NCBI GenBank assembly: GCA_948567375.1 | Contig: OX419756.1 | Coordinates: 52,528,333-52,592,332, forward strand | Direction: 5' to 3' | DNA: 64,000 nucleotides | Source of the DNA: Lunularia cruciata | Lineage: Eukaryota > Streptophyta > Marchantiopsida > Lunulariales > Lunulariaceae | Shown: positions 34,701 through 47,148 of the stretch, one piece after another | Layout: every line of letters begins with the position of its first letter | Numbering within the stretch: position 1 is the stretch's first letter | The notes under the pieces: model-generated | Database searches by the model: none | Told to the model about the DNA's origin: nothing | Seen by the model: the letters and a program-made list of their open reading frames with translations, nothing else | Position numbers and translations under genes: made by a program

Positions 34701-35100
34701 ATGGTTTGAAAGAAAGCAAAGATCTTCTTTGCTCATCCTCATCACACATTGAGAATCTTATGTTTATCTTATCATATCTTCTTACATGTAGGTTAATTTT
34801 GCACCTTACATGTGTCAAGAAAGATATCAATTATTCCCAAGAGACAACTTACAAAATCATGTCCTTTGAACTTACTACTCCAAAAGCTTTCACCTACATA
34901 TATTTACAACAACAAAGGATTTTGATTGCATCTTACTCCGAAGATCTTACAACTACTAAGAACTTCTTTCAATGAAGTATCTTTGGCCTAAAGCACTATT
35001 ACAAAGAACTACCTTTGCCTTTCAAATTACTAATGAAGAGCTCAATTTTCTCCTTATAACTTGCTAATTTCTAAAAGAGATGTATCACAAATTTGAGTAA
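31800..35100. other. AT-rich intergenic DNA
   Basis: No gene supported. The only clear structure is the tandem repeat at 32175-32390. Short frames throughout are chance openings in AT-rich sequence. Confidence 0.55.
32175..32390 (+). repeat. Imperfect tandem repeat, period about 115 bp
   Basis: GACCTTGGTGATTGTTGCT at 32175 recurs as GATCTTGGTAATTGTTGCT at 32290. Both units continue to a TGTGTGGGATCC or TTGTGGGATCC block about 80 bp later. Confidence 0.7.
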
Positions 35101-35179
35101 TGTTTTTATTTGTATGTTGTTTAATTCTAACAACTAGCTAGTGTATGTCTTTCCTTCCAACTTCTTGACCTACAAATTC

Positions 35180-36263
35180 AGCTCATGTAACTTTAGATGT
35201 AATCTTCCCTTGAGATCCTTACTCCAACATCCTTAAAATTTCATGTTGAGCTTCCTCTAGTTGATTTGTAGCCTTTAGCTTCTCTTCCTCTAAGTGAAAG
35301 TTCCAGATCCCCACTTCCTTCTTCACTTCCTCCTACATTTGGGGTCAATCAACTTCACTCTCTTCTTTATCCTCCTCCAATTCCTTGGCTAGGTGCTCCA
35401 ATTGGGTTGCCATCTCTTCCAATATTCAAATATATGCACTTCTAAGGTAACTACTTGGATTTTGGTGGTCTATAGTTCTCCCCAAATACATACTTCTTCT
35501 TTGTCTTAGACCTTTGGTTGACCTCCATACCTAACATGCATATACTTCTTCTTTGTCCATAGGTTCCAATTCAAAATGCAACCTTTGAATTTTATTATTG
35601 CCTCTTTTGCTATAATATTAAGGAAGAGTTATGCTTCTTCTTCTCAAGATTTTCCTACTCCAAGAAATTTACCTTCCTTGCATCCTCCTTGTGCAAGTTC
35701 TTATTATTATCCAATTCCTCCTTCCACTTTTCATCCTTTGCCATTTTGGTGTAGATGACCTTATGAAGTTCTTGGATTAATGTAGTGTAATCAACCACAA
35801 TAGGGTAGACTTCTTGATATTGTAGCAAAAGGAGATCCATCATCCATTTGTGTTGATCCCACCAAGTGAATGACAGAGTTAGCATCCTCCTTAATTACCA
35901 CTTGGGGTTCTTGGATTGTCTCTTCTCTTACTTTGGCATGCATAACATTTGGATAGTATTTGCATTTCCAATCTATCTTCTACTTCTTGATGGTGTTTTT
36001 AGCTTCATGTTGTCTTTCACTCTTAAGTTCTTCTTCTTGTCTTTCTTTGGTCTCCACAAACTCTTCGTTGATGATACTTGCTTCTTGGTTAGTGCTAAGA
36101 GGTACTTTATGTTGAAACAATGTTTCTCCTTTGTATTTGGCCTGGCTCTCATGGTCTCTAATTTATTTTGGGTTAGAAGCAAATTATGCATCTTCTTACT
36201 ACTTCATTTTATTTGATCTTGATGTTAAGTTTTGTAAGGTGAGGGATTGTTATTCTACTTCTT
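35180..36263 (-). pseudogene. Broken coiled-coil reading frame, split by element A2
   Basis: On the minus strand the frame between about 35960 and 35180 reads through a few stops as Glu/Lys/Leu-rich, coiled-coil-like sequence (for example ILEEMATQLEHLAKELEEDK and KLKATNQLEEAQHEILRMLE). Upstream open pieces lie at 36191-35973 and, across the A2 insertion, at about 42330-42010 (Lys/Gln-rich). Mutual consistency over about 1 kb suggests a once-coding sequence, perhaps gag or a linker protein of an old retroelement. No family is recognised. Confidence 0.4.
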
Positions 36264-36689
36264 TGTAACAATATGGAGTTTAGTGAAAAAGTTAGTAAGG
36301 CTAACAAAGTAGCAAATAAGACAAATTAGTCTAGAATATTCTAGAAGTATCTAGGAAGCTTCTTGGGAAGCTTCACAACTAGCTTAGCTTGCACTCCAAG
36401 TAGGTAACTTCTAGAAGGAAGCTCCTAGAAGCTTCCAACTAACTTAACTTGCATGCTAAGTAAGCAACTCCTAGAAGGAAGCTTGTTGAGAAGCTTCCCA
36501 ATTAACTTGGCTTACACTCCAAGAAAATGGCTCAAGGAAGCTTGTTGAGAAGCTTCTCAAGAGCCTTGTATGATCCTTATAAATACAAGAGCCAAAGCTC
36601 ATGTTAGGCATTCAGAGTTTTCCCACATTCAAGTGTCCCAAGATGAGTTCTCATTCTCATATTTCTCTCCTTGGTCTTGATCTTTTACA
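36264..36689 (+). repeat. 5' LTR of A2
   Basis: Starts TGTAACAATATGGAGTTTAG and ends GATCTTTTACA. It contains the tandem AGCTTAGCTTGCA units; the main heat-shock element here is slightly decayed (GAAgcTCCtaGAAgcTTC at about 36418-36435), and the TATA box (TATAAATA) is near 36578. Confidence 0.97.
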
Positions 36690-36690
36690 T

Positions 36691-36702
36691 TGGTATCAAA
36701 GC
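36691..36702 (+). other. Primer binding site of A2 (initiator tRNA-Met)
   Basis: TGGTATCAAAGC starts 2 bp after the LTR and matches the usual plant site TGGTATCAGAGC except for one G-to-A change. Confidence 0.9.
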
Positions 36703-36706
36703 AAGA

Positions 36707-37800
36707 ATGGGATGGATGGAATTTATGGACCACCAAATCCACTTCTACCAAACCATTGGGATTTCCGTGTTCAAGTACTACCCAAGCACTGTTTCATGCA
36801 ATTCATCACCTCACACTTTGGACAAGACTTGCTGCATATGATCACCATATGTGAGGAACCCTTGGTGCTTCCAGTGGTAACTTATAGAGAATGGTGGATG
36901 TGATACTTTGATGTGTTAATAATTTAGATAGATTAGGGGTAGCATGATAGAGAAGCAACTATGGAAACAATGCCTGATGTTATCATTGCTATGCAGCAAC
37001 AAATCAAACATCTTACTTGATTGTTGGATGAATGAGATATTTGACAACAAGAGCACGTAGAGAGAGTACTATTTCAAGAAGGAGAAGAGAAAATCCTATT
37101 CCCTAAACCCAAGTTATTTGAAGGCAAGAATCTCCCAAGTGTAGTGGAGAATTTTGTGTTTGATTGTGAATGTTATTTTGAAGCTACCAATCTAAAAGAT
37201 GAGTGAAAACAGATTCTCTTGGCTTCTAGCCAATTGGATAGAGTAGCAAAGCTATGGTGGAGATTCCGGGTGGAGCAAGCTGAACAACAAATTGTTGCAC
37301 CAATCTTGAAGTGAGCAAAGTTCACGAGTGCAATAATTAATTGGTTCCAAGCTATAAATGCTACACGAGCTGCATGAGATAGGTTGGCAAAATTAAAAAA
37401 AGATTGGCTCTATAAGAAGTACATCATGCAATTCCAAAACACCATCATGGAAATTCTAGATATCCTGGATGGTGAAGCTTTGGATTGATTTGTGAGGGGC
37501 TTGAAGTCAAGAACCAGATTAGAGGTAACCATGCAAGTGCCACAACACTTGGAAGAAACCATGCAATTGGCCAAATGTTTTGATTCCTTGGTTGCAACAA
37601 CTTGGTCTTGACCTCGACCTTAACCTCCACATAACCTATCAATACATTACATACAAGTGGAGGAGCCGGCACTAATGAAGGCCACTTGGCACTATAGATA
37701 GAGAGAAACTGCTACAAAATGGTGGTTACTTTTATTGTTGTCAATTGGGACATTGTATTTATGAATGTCCACTCAAGAATGGGTGACATCAACAAATTGC
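36707..37800 (+). pseudogene. Broken gag of A2
   Basis: An ATG near 36707 or 36713 opens the capsid region; the frame is broken by stops (36901 and others). A retroviral-type CCHC zinc knuckle lies at about 37730-37770 (CQLGHCIYEC in the tail), its first Cys mutated to Tyr. A4 keeps the intact C-x2-C-x4-H-x4-C version. Confidence 0.85.
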
Positions 37801-38316
37801 CTCAATGGAGTTTGTGGAGTGGAATGATCAAGGAAACAAGGAATTCCAATAGGAGATTTTGAGCCGCCTATTGGTAGCTTGATTAGTTTCAATGGGACTG
37901 AAGGCTCAACCTATGCAATTTGCTTTACTTGCAAGGTACAATATCTAATTGAGGTTGTAGGATTTTGGTTGATTCTAGAAGTTTAGAGAATTGCATGTAT
38001 ATGCAAGTAGCAAAGGAATTGGATATTTATATCAAGCCAATACTTAGAAGGAGATTGACAATGGTAGATGGTAGAAAGGGTTTTGCATTTTGTACCTTGC
38101 ATCTTGTTACCTTCAAGATCAGGAACAAGTATTTGGAGTATATGAGGTTTGTAGTGGCATCTCTATACTATGATATCATTTTAGGTCTACCTTGGCTTGA
38201 ACGTCATCAGGTTCAATTTGATTGGACCCAAAAAAAAATTAAAGTACAACACCAAGGTAGGAATTTCCGATTAGGTTGTCTGGCACCTTTGAGTAAGACA
38301 CCTAAGAATAGTCAGT

Positions 38317-38554
38317 CCCAAGATGGGAAGTTTTTTGAGAGGTAGCCATAGAGCAAGCCTTTAAGGAAGATGAGTCCCAAGATGGAAAGTTTGCCAAGAA
38401 AGCAACTATGGAGCAAGCCTTGAAGAGAGATGAGTCCGAAGATGGAAAGTTTGCCAAGAAGGCAACCATGGAGCAAGCCTTGAAGAGAGATGAGTCCCTA
38501 GATGGGAAGTTTGTTAATGAAGCAGCCATAGAGCAAGCTTTGGAGGAAGATAAG
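38317..38554 (+). repeat. 60-bp tandem repeat in the A2 pol linker, 4 copies
   Basis: Same unit as 364-543 but four copies, the first one base short. The inner two units are closest to each other, consistent with a late extra duplication. Confidence 0.9.
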
Positions 38555-38799
38555 TTTGTATTTGTGGTGTGGATCAAGCCGATTGTACAAGGACAATTTG
38601 AGGAAGGCCAAGAGCCTCATCAAGTAATGGTCAATCATATAGTTTAGGAGTTTGTGGATGTGTTTCCAAATGATGTACCAAATGGATTACCCTTTGATTG
38701 TGGTATGCCCTTCAAGATTGAGTCATTGCCAAGGAGTATTCCAATGAGTAGACCAATCTATTGGCTCTCACCAAAAGAGTTGGAAGAGTTGCAAACAAC

Positions 38800-38847
38800 A
38801 ATTCCTTCTCCAACAACTCCATAAATGGAGTTGTTGGAGAAGGAATT
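38800..38847 (+). repeat. Perfect 23-bp inverted repeat with 2-bp loop
   Basis: 38800-38822 is the exact reverse complement of 38825-38847 (ATGGAGTTGTTGGAGAAGGAATT). A1 and A4 have only the right arm at this place, so the left arm was copied in inverted orientation within A2, as in a template-switch event. Confidence 0.9.
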
Positions 38848-41566
38848 CATACAATATAGTACCTCTCCTTGGAGATCACCATTACTATTTATTCCAAAGA
38901 AGGATGGAGGACTTTGTTTCTATATTGATTACGTGGGCTCAATAAGCAAACAATGAAGAATGCATATCTCTTACCTCATATTAATGACTTGCTTGATCAA
39001 TTGAGTGGAGAACAATATTTTTCCAAGTTAGATCTTTGTACTGGCTATTGGCAAATCCCCATTGATAGGGAGGCTATGCAAAAGATTGCCTTTTGCACAA
39101 GGTATGGGCACTTTGAGTGGAGAGTTCTACCTTTTGGGCTCATTAATGTTCTAGAAATCTTCATGGACTAGATGCATCGGGTGTTGGATGGACTATTGGA
39201 TCAATACATGGTGGTCTTCTTGGATGATATCTTAATCTATAACAAGATAGAGGCAGAACACATGAATCATGGGCAAGAGGTCCTAAGACAACTACGACAA
39301 TGGACATTTTATTGCAAGAAGTCAAAGTGTGCCTTTTGGCAGAAGGAAGTCACCTTCTTGGGTCACAAGATCTCATCAAAAGGGATCAAGATGGAAGAGG
39401 AGAAAATTAATTATACTATTCATTAGCCTACTCCAAAGGATGCTAAAAAAGTATGGGCATTTAATGGATTGGCTAGTTTTACCGATGGTTCATCCATTAT
39501 TATGCTCATGTGGTTGCATCATTGGCTAACCTCTTGGGGAAGAACTTGAGCTTCCAGTGGACCACCAAGCATGAAGAAGCATTCTAGAAGTTGAAACATA
39601 TGGTGTCTTCAAGACCCATCTTTCAACCATATGATCCTTAGCTACCTTGTGTGGTCAATTTTGATGCTTCTAACTTTACAATTGGAGCAGTGTTGCAACA
39701 AGAATTCCCAAATGGACTGCATCCCATTGCCTTTGTGTCTTGCCAACTAAATATAGTTAAAAGAAATTACTCTACTTGAGATTTGGAATAACTTGCAATG
39801 GTATATGTCACCAAGGTATGGAGGCATTATTTCTTGGGGAAACAAGTGATCATACAAATGGATTACAAATCGATTACAAACCATTGTTGTAGACTTTACA
39901 CTTGGAACACATGAAGAGTTCACATCGTCAATGGGAGGATCCACTCCAATTGTTTGACATCAAACTTGAGTACAAACCAAGTCAATTCCATGTCATCCCT
40001 GGTGCTCTATCACAAAGAATTGATTTGAAGTCTCTTCCTTTTGTCACGATGGCAATTACAATAGGGGTAATTGACTCCAAGGTCCAAAATGAGTTTCGGT
40101 CAGCTCTACAACAAGATCCCTTCTTCCAAATGGTACATGGTCATCTTACAATAGGCAACAAGGAGTAAAACACCTTCATCTTCAAGGAAGACCTTCTATT
40201 CCATGAGGACCGGATCTATGTTCCAACTAAAGGTGATCTCTAACTTGTGTGTCTTCAAGAAGCCTATGATTTACCAATAACTAGTCACATGGGTGTGGAC
40301 AAGACCTTGGGTACCCTCCAATGCTAATGGTGGTAGCCCAGCATGAAATGAGATGTTTGAGAGTTTGTCCAATTATGTGAAAGCTGCCAATGCAACAAAG
40401 CTACCAACTAGAAGCCAAGAAGACTCCTTCAACCACTCTCTATTCCATTTGCTCAATGGGAATAGGTGAGCTTGGATCTGATCACATCCTTGCCTAAGAC
40501 AAAGCAAGGACATACAACAATCTTGGTGTTTGTGGATAAGCTTAGTAAGCAAATCTACTTGGCACCAACCTTTGATACCATGGATGCTCCAACCTTATCA
40601 CAAATCTACTTCGACAATGTCTTCAAGCATCATGGGATGCCACGTGTACTCATCTTTGATCGTGATCCTTGATTCACTAGGAAGTTTTGGCAAGCACTCT
40701 TCTAGATACTTGGCTCCAAGTTTGCTTTAACCACGGCCTATCATCCTCAAGCTGATAGAAAAACCAAACTTGCAAATTGTACCTTGGAAGATATGTTGCA
40801 TGCCTTTGTCAATATCCACTATACTAATTGGGATGAATGTCTTGCAATTGCAAAGTTTGCCTACAACAATTCCAAATAGGCAAGCATTGGATTTTCTCCT
40901 TTCTTTCTCATTTTTGGCCAAGATCTGCTTGTTTTAGATTCTCTTCTTGCTCCACTCCCATCTCAGATCCCTCATACTTCAACCTTCTTGACCACCATCT
41001 CACAATCTCTCCAACAAGCCAAATCTCACCTCCTTGTTGCCCAGAATTGTCAAAAACAATATGCGGACCACCATCTTTGTGATCTCAACTTTGAAATTGG
41101 TGATAAAGTCATGATATCCTCTAGTAACATATCCCTCCCACTTGAACCCAAGTTTGTAAACTTGCTCCTAACTGGATAAGACCCTTTGATGTCACCCAAT
41201 TTGTATCTCCTGTTGCTTATCGACTTGCCTGCCTTTTCATATGCGTATCCATCTTGTCTTTCATGTTTCCAAGTTGAAACCTTTTGTTCCTAACCCCTCT
41301 TCTTTTTTCTCTCAAGTCCATTCTCCTCTTCTTTTCCCTATCAATGATCATGAGGAGTACAAAGTTGATTGTATCCTTGCACATTGCCACATTCAACAAG
41401 GCCATCGGCAACATACTGAGTACAAGGTCCTTTGGAAAATGTATCTCCTTCATGATGCCACATGGGAACCTCTTTCTCATCTCTAGAATACACAATTGGC
41501 CATCCAGGAGTTTGAAGTTGGCAACAAAGGTATCACCAACTAGCATATGTAATAGGTAGGGAAATA

Positions 41567-41992
41567 TATAATAATATGGAGTTTAGTGACAAAGTTAGTA
41601 GGGCTAATGAAGTAGCAAATAAGAAAAATTAGTCTAGAATATTCTAGAAGTATCTAGGAAGTTTCTTGGGAAGCTTCTCAGCTCACTTAGCTTGCACTCC
41701 AAGTAGGTAACTTTTAGAAGGAAGCTTCTAGAAGCTTCCAACTAACTTAAGTTGGGTGCCAAGTAAGCAACTCCTAGAACAAAGATTCTTGAGAAGCTTC
41801 CCAATTAACTTGGCTTGCACTCCAAGAAAGTGGTTCAAGGAAGCTTCTTGAGAAGCTTCTCAAGAGCCTTGTATGATCCTTATAAATACAAGAGCCAAAG
41901 CTCATGCTAGGCATTTGGAGTTTTACCACATTCAAATGTCCCAATGTGAGTTTCTATTCTCATATTTCTCTCCTCGATCTAGATCTTTTACA
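41567..41992 (+). repeat. 3' LTR of A2
   Basis: Begins TATAATAATATGGAGTTTAG (two transitions from TGTAAC) and ends AGATCTTTTACA. It retains GAAgcTTCtaGAAgcTTC (about 41719-41738). It differs from the 5' LTR at many positions, so the insertion is old. Confidence 0.96.
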
Positions 41993-41997
41993 TTCTT

Positions 41998-44900
41998 GAT
42001 ATTCTCCGTTTAAATCTTTTTGCTTCTCTTCTGAAGATACATCTATCACTTGAGGATTTGCCCTTGGTCTCTTTGCTGGTCTTTTAGACTTTGCTTGAGG
42101 CATCCTTTTCTTCTTCTTCATTGTGGTTGTTCCTTCTTATTCCATTTGTATGAATTCTCTAATTGATGCATACTCCACATTTGCCAATCTATACTTCTTG
42201 ATCAAGGACTTTGTTTCAGGTTGCAAGACATAGTACCATTGGATGGAAATGGTTGGGGACCTTCTTGTGCTCCTCCTCTATTAATGGATCAGACCTATGT
42301 AGAAGTGTACTAGAAAAGAGGCTAGGTAAGTCACCCCGCATCTTCTTTGAACTCCTTGTAACAACTCCTTGCATAGAAATAAAATATATTCAACTTGTTG
42401 ATGAGCTCTATTTGGTACATGTATTTTGAAGAAGATTGCTTGGTTATTGGTGAGGTAAGATATTATCTTTAGCTTAAACAACAAAAATAGTTACTCCCAC
42501 CAATACTCCTTAGGTCAGATTTGTGTACTTAAATCCTCTTTTTTTGGATCTCTTGTCTACTAAAGATGGCTTAATATTGTCATCCAATGCTTTGTCCACT
42601 TGTGCAAACTTTGTATCTTAAGTCATTACTTCTATTGGGCATACAACTACTACTATAATTATTCTTTAATTCTTTTAAGTCCAATTGTAAGGGTTTCCTC
42701 TCACATCCCTTGTTGATCTCCTTCCTCTTCTTCATCTCATGGATAATCCGTGAGTCACTCAACTCCTAGTTCCAAAGCAAGAAAGCAACCTACTTGCTTT
42801 GGGTTATCTCACTCTTGTAGTTAATTGTACACCTGTTGACTATTGGGCTACAAAGAATGGCTTTGGAGGTCATAGGTTTTCCTCATGGGTTTCTAGACAA
42901 ATACCATGTTTCTGAACAAAGGCAAAAATTAAAATGAACAACTACATATGATTAAAAAGAGATATGAAAACCATGAAGGTCTGGGGTTGCCAATTGCTCT
43001 TTAGCTCAAAATTGAGAAATATTTGCAAAAAGTGAAATTGAGGAAAGTGCACTTGAATCTATAGCCTTTATCTCTCAATCAGTGGGTGGTGAGTCACTCT
43101 CCACACATGAAAGCCTTTTTATTAATGCAAATGGTCTTTGGTGGCAATTCTTTATCCAAGTGATGACATATTCAAATCAATGTACTATCTTTGGGTCCAA
43201 ATATCCTTTGTACTTGAGTTCTTTGCCTCATACACTCTTGGTCTTGAATCCTTTGGTATTATTAGTTTAAAGTTCTTTTGGCTTCCTACTTGCTTCCTTT
43301 GTACCATGGCATGTAATTATACAACTCTAAATGAAAATCAACTAAGAATTTGTCCTTCCTAAATAAAAAATTATGCCATATCTTTGAGAACAAGAGTGAA
43401 GTTAATAAGAAAAACAAAATTTGAAAATTTATGGACAATACATTTATATGTTAGTGATTGCTATAATGTAAAAAATGCTTGGCAAGGATCTTAAAATCTT
43501 CATACTCTAGATGATATACAATGGGGACATTGAGTGGTCGAAATTGAACAAGGTTGGAAGAAGAAGATGGGTTTTGAAATAAGAGGTTTTTATTTAGAAA
43601 TGTAGAAGTTTAGATAAATAAAGTGAGTTTGGAAAGTCCTATGTGATAAGCAACAAGAGATCTATTTTGAGTATTTAGAATTAGACCAATTCAATTGGAA
43701 TAAGTTTTATAAACTTAAGTGTCAAAGGTTATAAGTGTAAAGGAAGGTTTGACTTAAGACCATAACTATATTACTTGCAAATAGAACAAAATCACACCAA
43801 TCAATATCCTATGTGATACGCAACAAAAGATCTATTTTGAGTATTTAGAATTAGACCAATTCAATTGGAATAAGTTTTATAAACTTAAGTGTCAAAGGTT
43901 ATAAGTGTAAAGGAAGGTTTGACTTAAGACCATAACTATATTACTTGCAAATAGAACAAAATCACACCAATCAATATCAAAGTGTTGTTTTAAATTTTTT
44001 TTAGTAACATGAATATGATCTATGGCTTCTTGTGAAGATGTAGCTAATGTGGAAAAAGGTAGAAATACAAGTATTACTAGAAGATAAGAAAGTGAATAAG
44101 CTCTCCAAATTGAAGTGACCTTGATTGTAATTCAAGAAGAAAGATAAATTGGTACTTTCTTGCCTTGAATTATGGTATGCAAACTCTATAATTTGAATGA
44201 GATTATTTTAATGATTATGGTGCATATTTATAATTATGAAAAGTATGTCTTATATGATATAATTGAGATATTTGATCTAACCAACTACTTTAGAGTAGTA
44301 AGCAATATATGTGGTCCATTAGTACCCAAAATCTGTAGTAAATTTTTCCAAAATTTACAAATGAAGTGTGGATCACTCTCAGCCATGAGTATTCTTGAGA
44401 GACCATGATGAAAAAACTAGTATCAATGTATTAAGATGCATCTACTTAGTCAATTGTATTGGTTAAGTGGGTTTTTTTTCTCAATTTATCCCTATAAACA
44501 ACAATTATGATGTACCCTTTAGTAATAATAAAAATAGATATTATGAGATCCAAGCTCACATGATACATGTATGAAATATGAATAGAAACTCGTTAGATAG
44601 GACTAACAAGTTTTGAATTTAAAGCTTGGTATCTTTGTTGCCTTTCACATAAACAAAAAAATACAAACCACCACAAATATCAAAAGGAAATGATTAAAAC
44701 AATCATATGCATTTTACAAGAAAGAAAAACAAAGAAAGTATCTTGGAAAACAAAATTCTGGTTTTTATGGTATGATAATCCATTCTTGATAGAAGATGAA
44801 GTATATTCAAGCCTCAAGATAGAATATATATGCAAAAGAAATTGGAAGAAGATATCTCCTTGATTCATATTAGTAATCTTATTTTACTTCCTCCTTCCAT

Positions 44901-46454
44901 TTCAAATCATGAAATACAATGGCTAATTTTAGAAGTTTTTTGTAATTTTGGTTTATAAGAAATTGCATATAGAGTAATGAAAAATTTCACAAGTTTGTAT
45001 TCCAAATTGATGTTATATAATTGGAGTTGCTTATTGTATGAATTAAATTTGCTCTTCATATGCTATGAATGATTTTTTCTTTGTATATACTCCAAGTAAG
45101 TACTTTGAAATGAAAAAGTACTTACTTGGTTGATCCTTATGATAATGATTTTCAGAATAAAAGACCGCAAAATGTTGGTAATATAAATTATGGATAATTT
45201 TACATAGCTACAAGAAAAATAAATTTGCTTGGTAGAATTTTACCTCTTTTAAGCATGTAACCCTCTTCATTTGTTTTGTCTTATTTATTAGTCTACTCGC
45301 AAAAATAGAATTTTCAAAAGTAATTAGATAAGATAACCTAAGATCACATTCTTATAAGATTAAATAAGTTAACACTTAGTGCTTGAGTTGTTATAAAGAT
45401 GAAATCTCCATATTGAGTTAATGGAAAATATTATCCTTGCTTAAGAGATAGGTGAGAAAATGATACAATTTGTGGATAATAATGTTAAATCCCAAATAAA
45501 AACTTACCAATTCATTGAATCTTTGAATATGATTGACATCCTCTAGAATTGACAATTAATGGTAGCTTGGGTATTTCATTCCTCTATCTTGATGATATAG
45601 GATTAGAGTGAAATCTTCTCTTCTTTTTAGAACTTGTTTTTTAAACATTTATAAAAGAGCTTCAGCATGAGTAAGAATTTTATACTTTCCTAATATTTAA
45701 TATATTTCCTTTTATTTATAATGCTAAAAATAAGGATATAATTAAATATTACTAATTTTATAAAATCAATCAGTTACATGATGTATCTTACACATGAACA
45801 TTCAAAATTTTATTTGTGAGGTCAAAGCAAAGACTATTTATTCAAAATATATGTACCTTGTGTAAAAAGCTATGTTAAAAAAGTTATATTAATCACAATC
45901 CACCATGAAGATTTTACTTGGTGAATAATTTGTCTCCACTCCATTCTTCTAGTAAATCATCTATTCAAGTAAAGAAATATTCATTATTCATTCATCACTT
46001 ATTCAATCAACATTAATCAAAATGAGACTAAAATCCATATTTTCTATGAGTAGCACAAATTCTCTTCAATATACAATAGAATGCTATATATGATCATTCT
46101 CCACCAGCTATATCAAGATCTTCCAAAGTTTTATAGATCCTTTAAATGTAATTAATAGATAGATCTACTAATAAGTGTATAATAAAAAATAAAATTTATT
46201 TTAAATCCTAAAGGAGAATTATGCAATTTTTAGTTCGAAATGATAGTGTTTTTCCCTAAAGGTGTTAATTTTGTTCACTTGGTTTTATAAATTTACAAAT
46301 TCTTCCTCAATTAGCTAAAGGAACTAAGTTTTAATCAAATGATCAACCCTAAGTAAGTCATTTAGATAAAAATATAAAATATCTCCTATAATCTCATTGA
46401 AAACCTTTGAAATTGATATCTTCATCTTTACTTGATCATCTCTCAAGTTGATCA
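41998..46454. other. AT-rich intergenic DNA
   Basis: No supported gene. The first about 330 bp carry the other half of the broken frame interrupted by A2. A 170-bp tandem duplication is at 43637-43976. The remainder is AT-rich with short chance frames. Confidence 0.5.
43637..43976. repeat. 170-bp tandem duplication
   Basis: 43637-43806 and 43807-43976 are adjacent copies starting TCCTATGTGATA and differing at only about two bases near their starts. This makes it a young event in otherwise old sequence. Confidence 0.95.
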
Positions 46455-47148
46455 TTGAGCTAGCCTATCTCTCACTCAAGATGAAGCTCCCATCTCTACT
46501 AAGACATTGCATAATATGTTAAGAGGATATGAAAAACATATCAAGAGAATAGAGAACTAAAATCTATACCACTACTAAGGCTTAAGACATTTCTCATACA
46601 AGAACTCACCAAGAAGAACATAGTTACAATGAAATGACAATGAGAAACTTCTCATCCCCTATTTTGTAAGACATACTCATAGAATTGTTATAAACCACCT
46701 TAAAGTTGCTTATCAACAAATTAACTTAAGTTACTAGGCAAATTTATCTACAATCAAAGTCTAAATGAATATCCAAACTCATGGGAGTTATTATTGTAAC
46801 CATATGTTCCTATCTTTATCCTTTAATTAAATTTAGGATTTCTTACACAAGCCATCCTTAGACTATAAGAGAGTTTGCACCAAAAGAACTCATAAAACTA
46901 AGAGTTTTCAACTCTTTTATTAAAGCCAACTATTTAAGAATAATAGAAAGCAAGGACACTAAGATCAAAAATATAAAACTGCTTATTCTTTCAAACCACT
47001 ATAAAATAGTTAATCTCAACTAACTCTAGTTAATCATAGCTAAGGTAGAAGCTTAGTAACTTTATAAAAATAATTTGTTTCAACAACTCACAATATCAAA
47101 TTATAATCCCAAATATAACATTCATACACCAATGGGTAATATAATGCA
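46455..47148 (+). repeat. Family C LTR-like repeat, copy 1
   Basis: Collinear with 49412-50079 over its length. Shared landmarks are CCTATCTCTCACT near the start, ACTCAAGTTACTAGGC-like and AGAGTTNTCAACTCTTTT blocks, and ATGCACAAA at the end. I see no clear target duplication, so it may be a truncated element or have eroded ends. Confidence 0.6.

Larger units (their letters stand above)
37940..41540 (+). pseudogene. Broken pol of A2 with chromodomain
   Basis: Protease at about 37950-38210, with the catalytic Asp-Ser-Gly changed to Asp-Ser-Arg. Repeat linker 38317-38554. RT at about 38700-39420 (VVFLDDILIY). RNase H about 39650-40010. Integrase about 40250-40880. Chromodomain about 41345-41490 (EYKVLW, then ATWEPLSHL). 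Multiple stops and frameshifts interrupt all of it, and an inverted duplication lies at 38800-38847 in front of RT. Confidence 0.9.
36264..41992 (+). mobile_element. Family A chromovirus A2, complete but inactive, with TTCTT target duplication
   Basis: The LTRs at 36264-36689 and 41567-41992 (both 426 bp) are flanked by identical 5-bp duplications TTCTT (36259-36263 and 41993-41997), which proves insertion of the whole unit. The 5' LTR is followed by a primer binding site for initiator tRNA-Met. Gag, protease, RT, RNase H, integrase and chromodomain are all present but riddled with stops. Many stops are transitions relative to A1: for example CAG to TAG at about 38646 and 39169. The insertion interrupted the older broken frame at 35180-36263/41998-42330. 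Confidence 0.97.
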
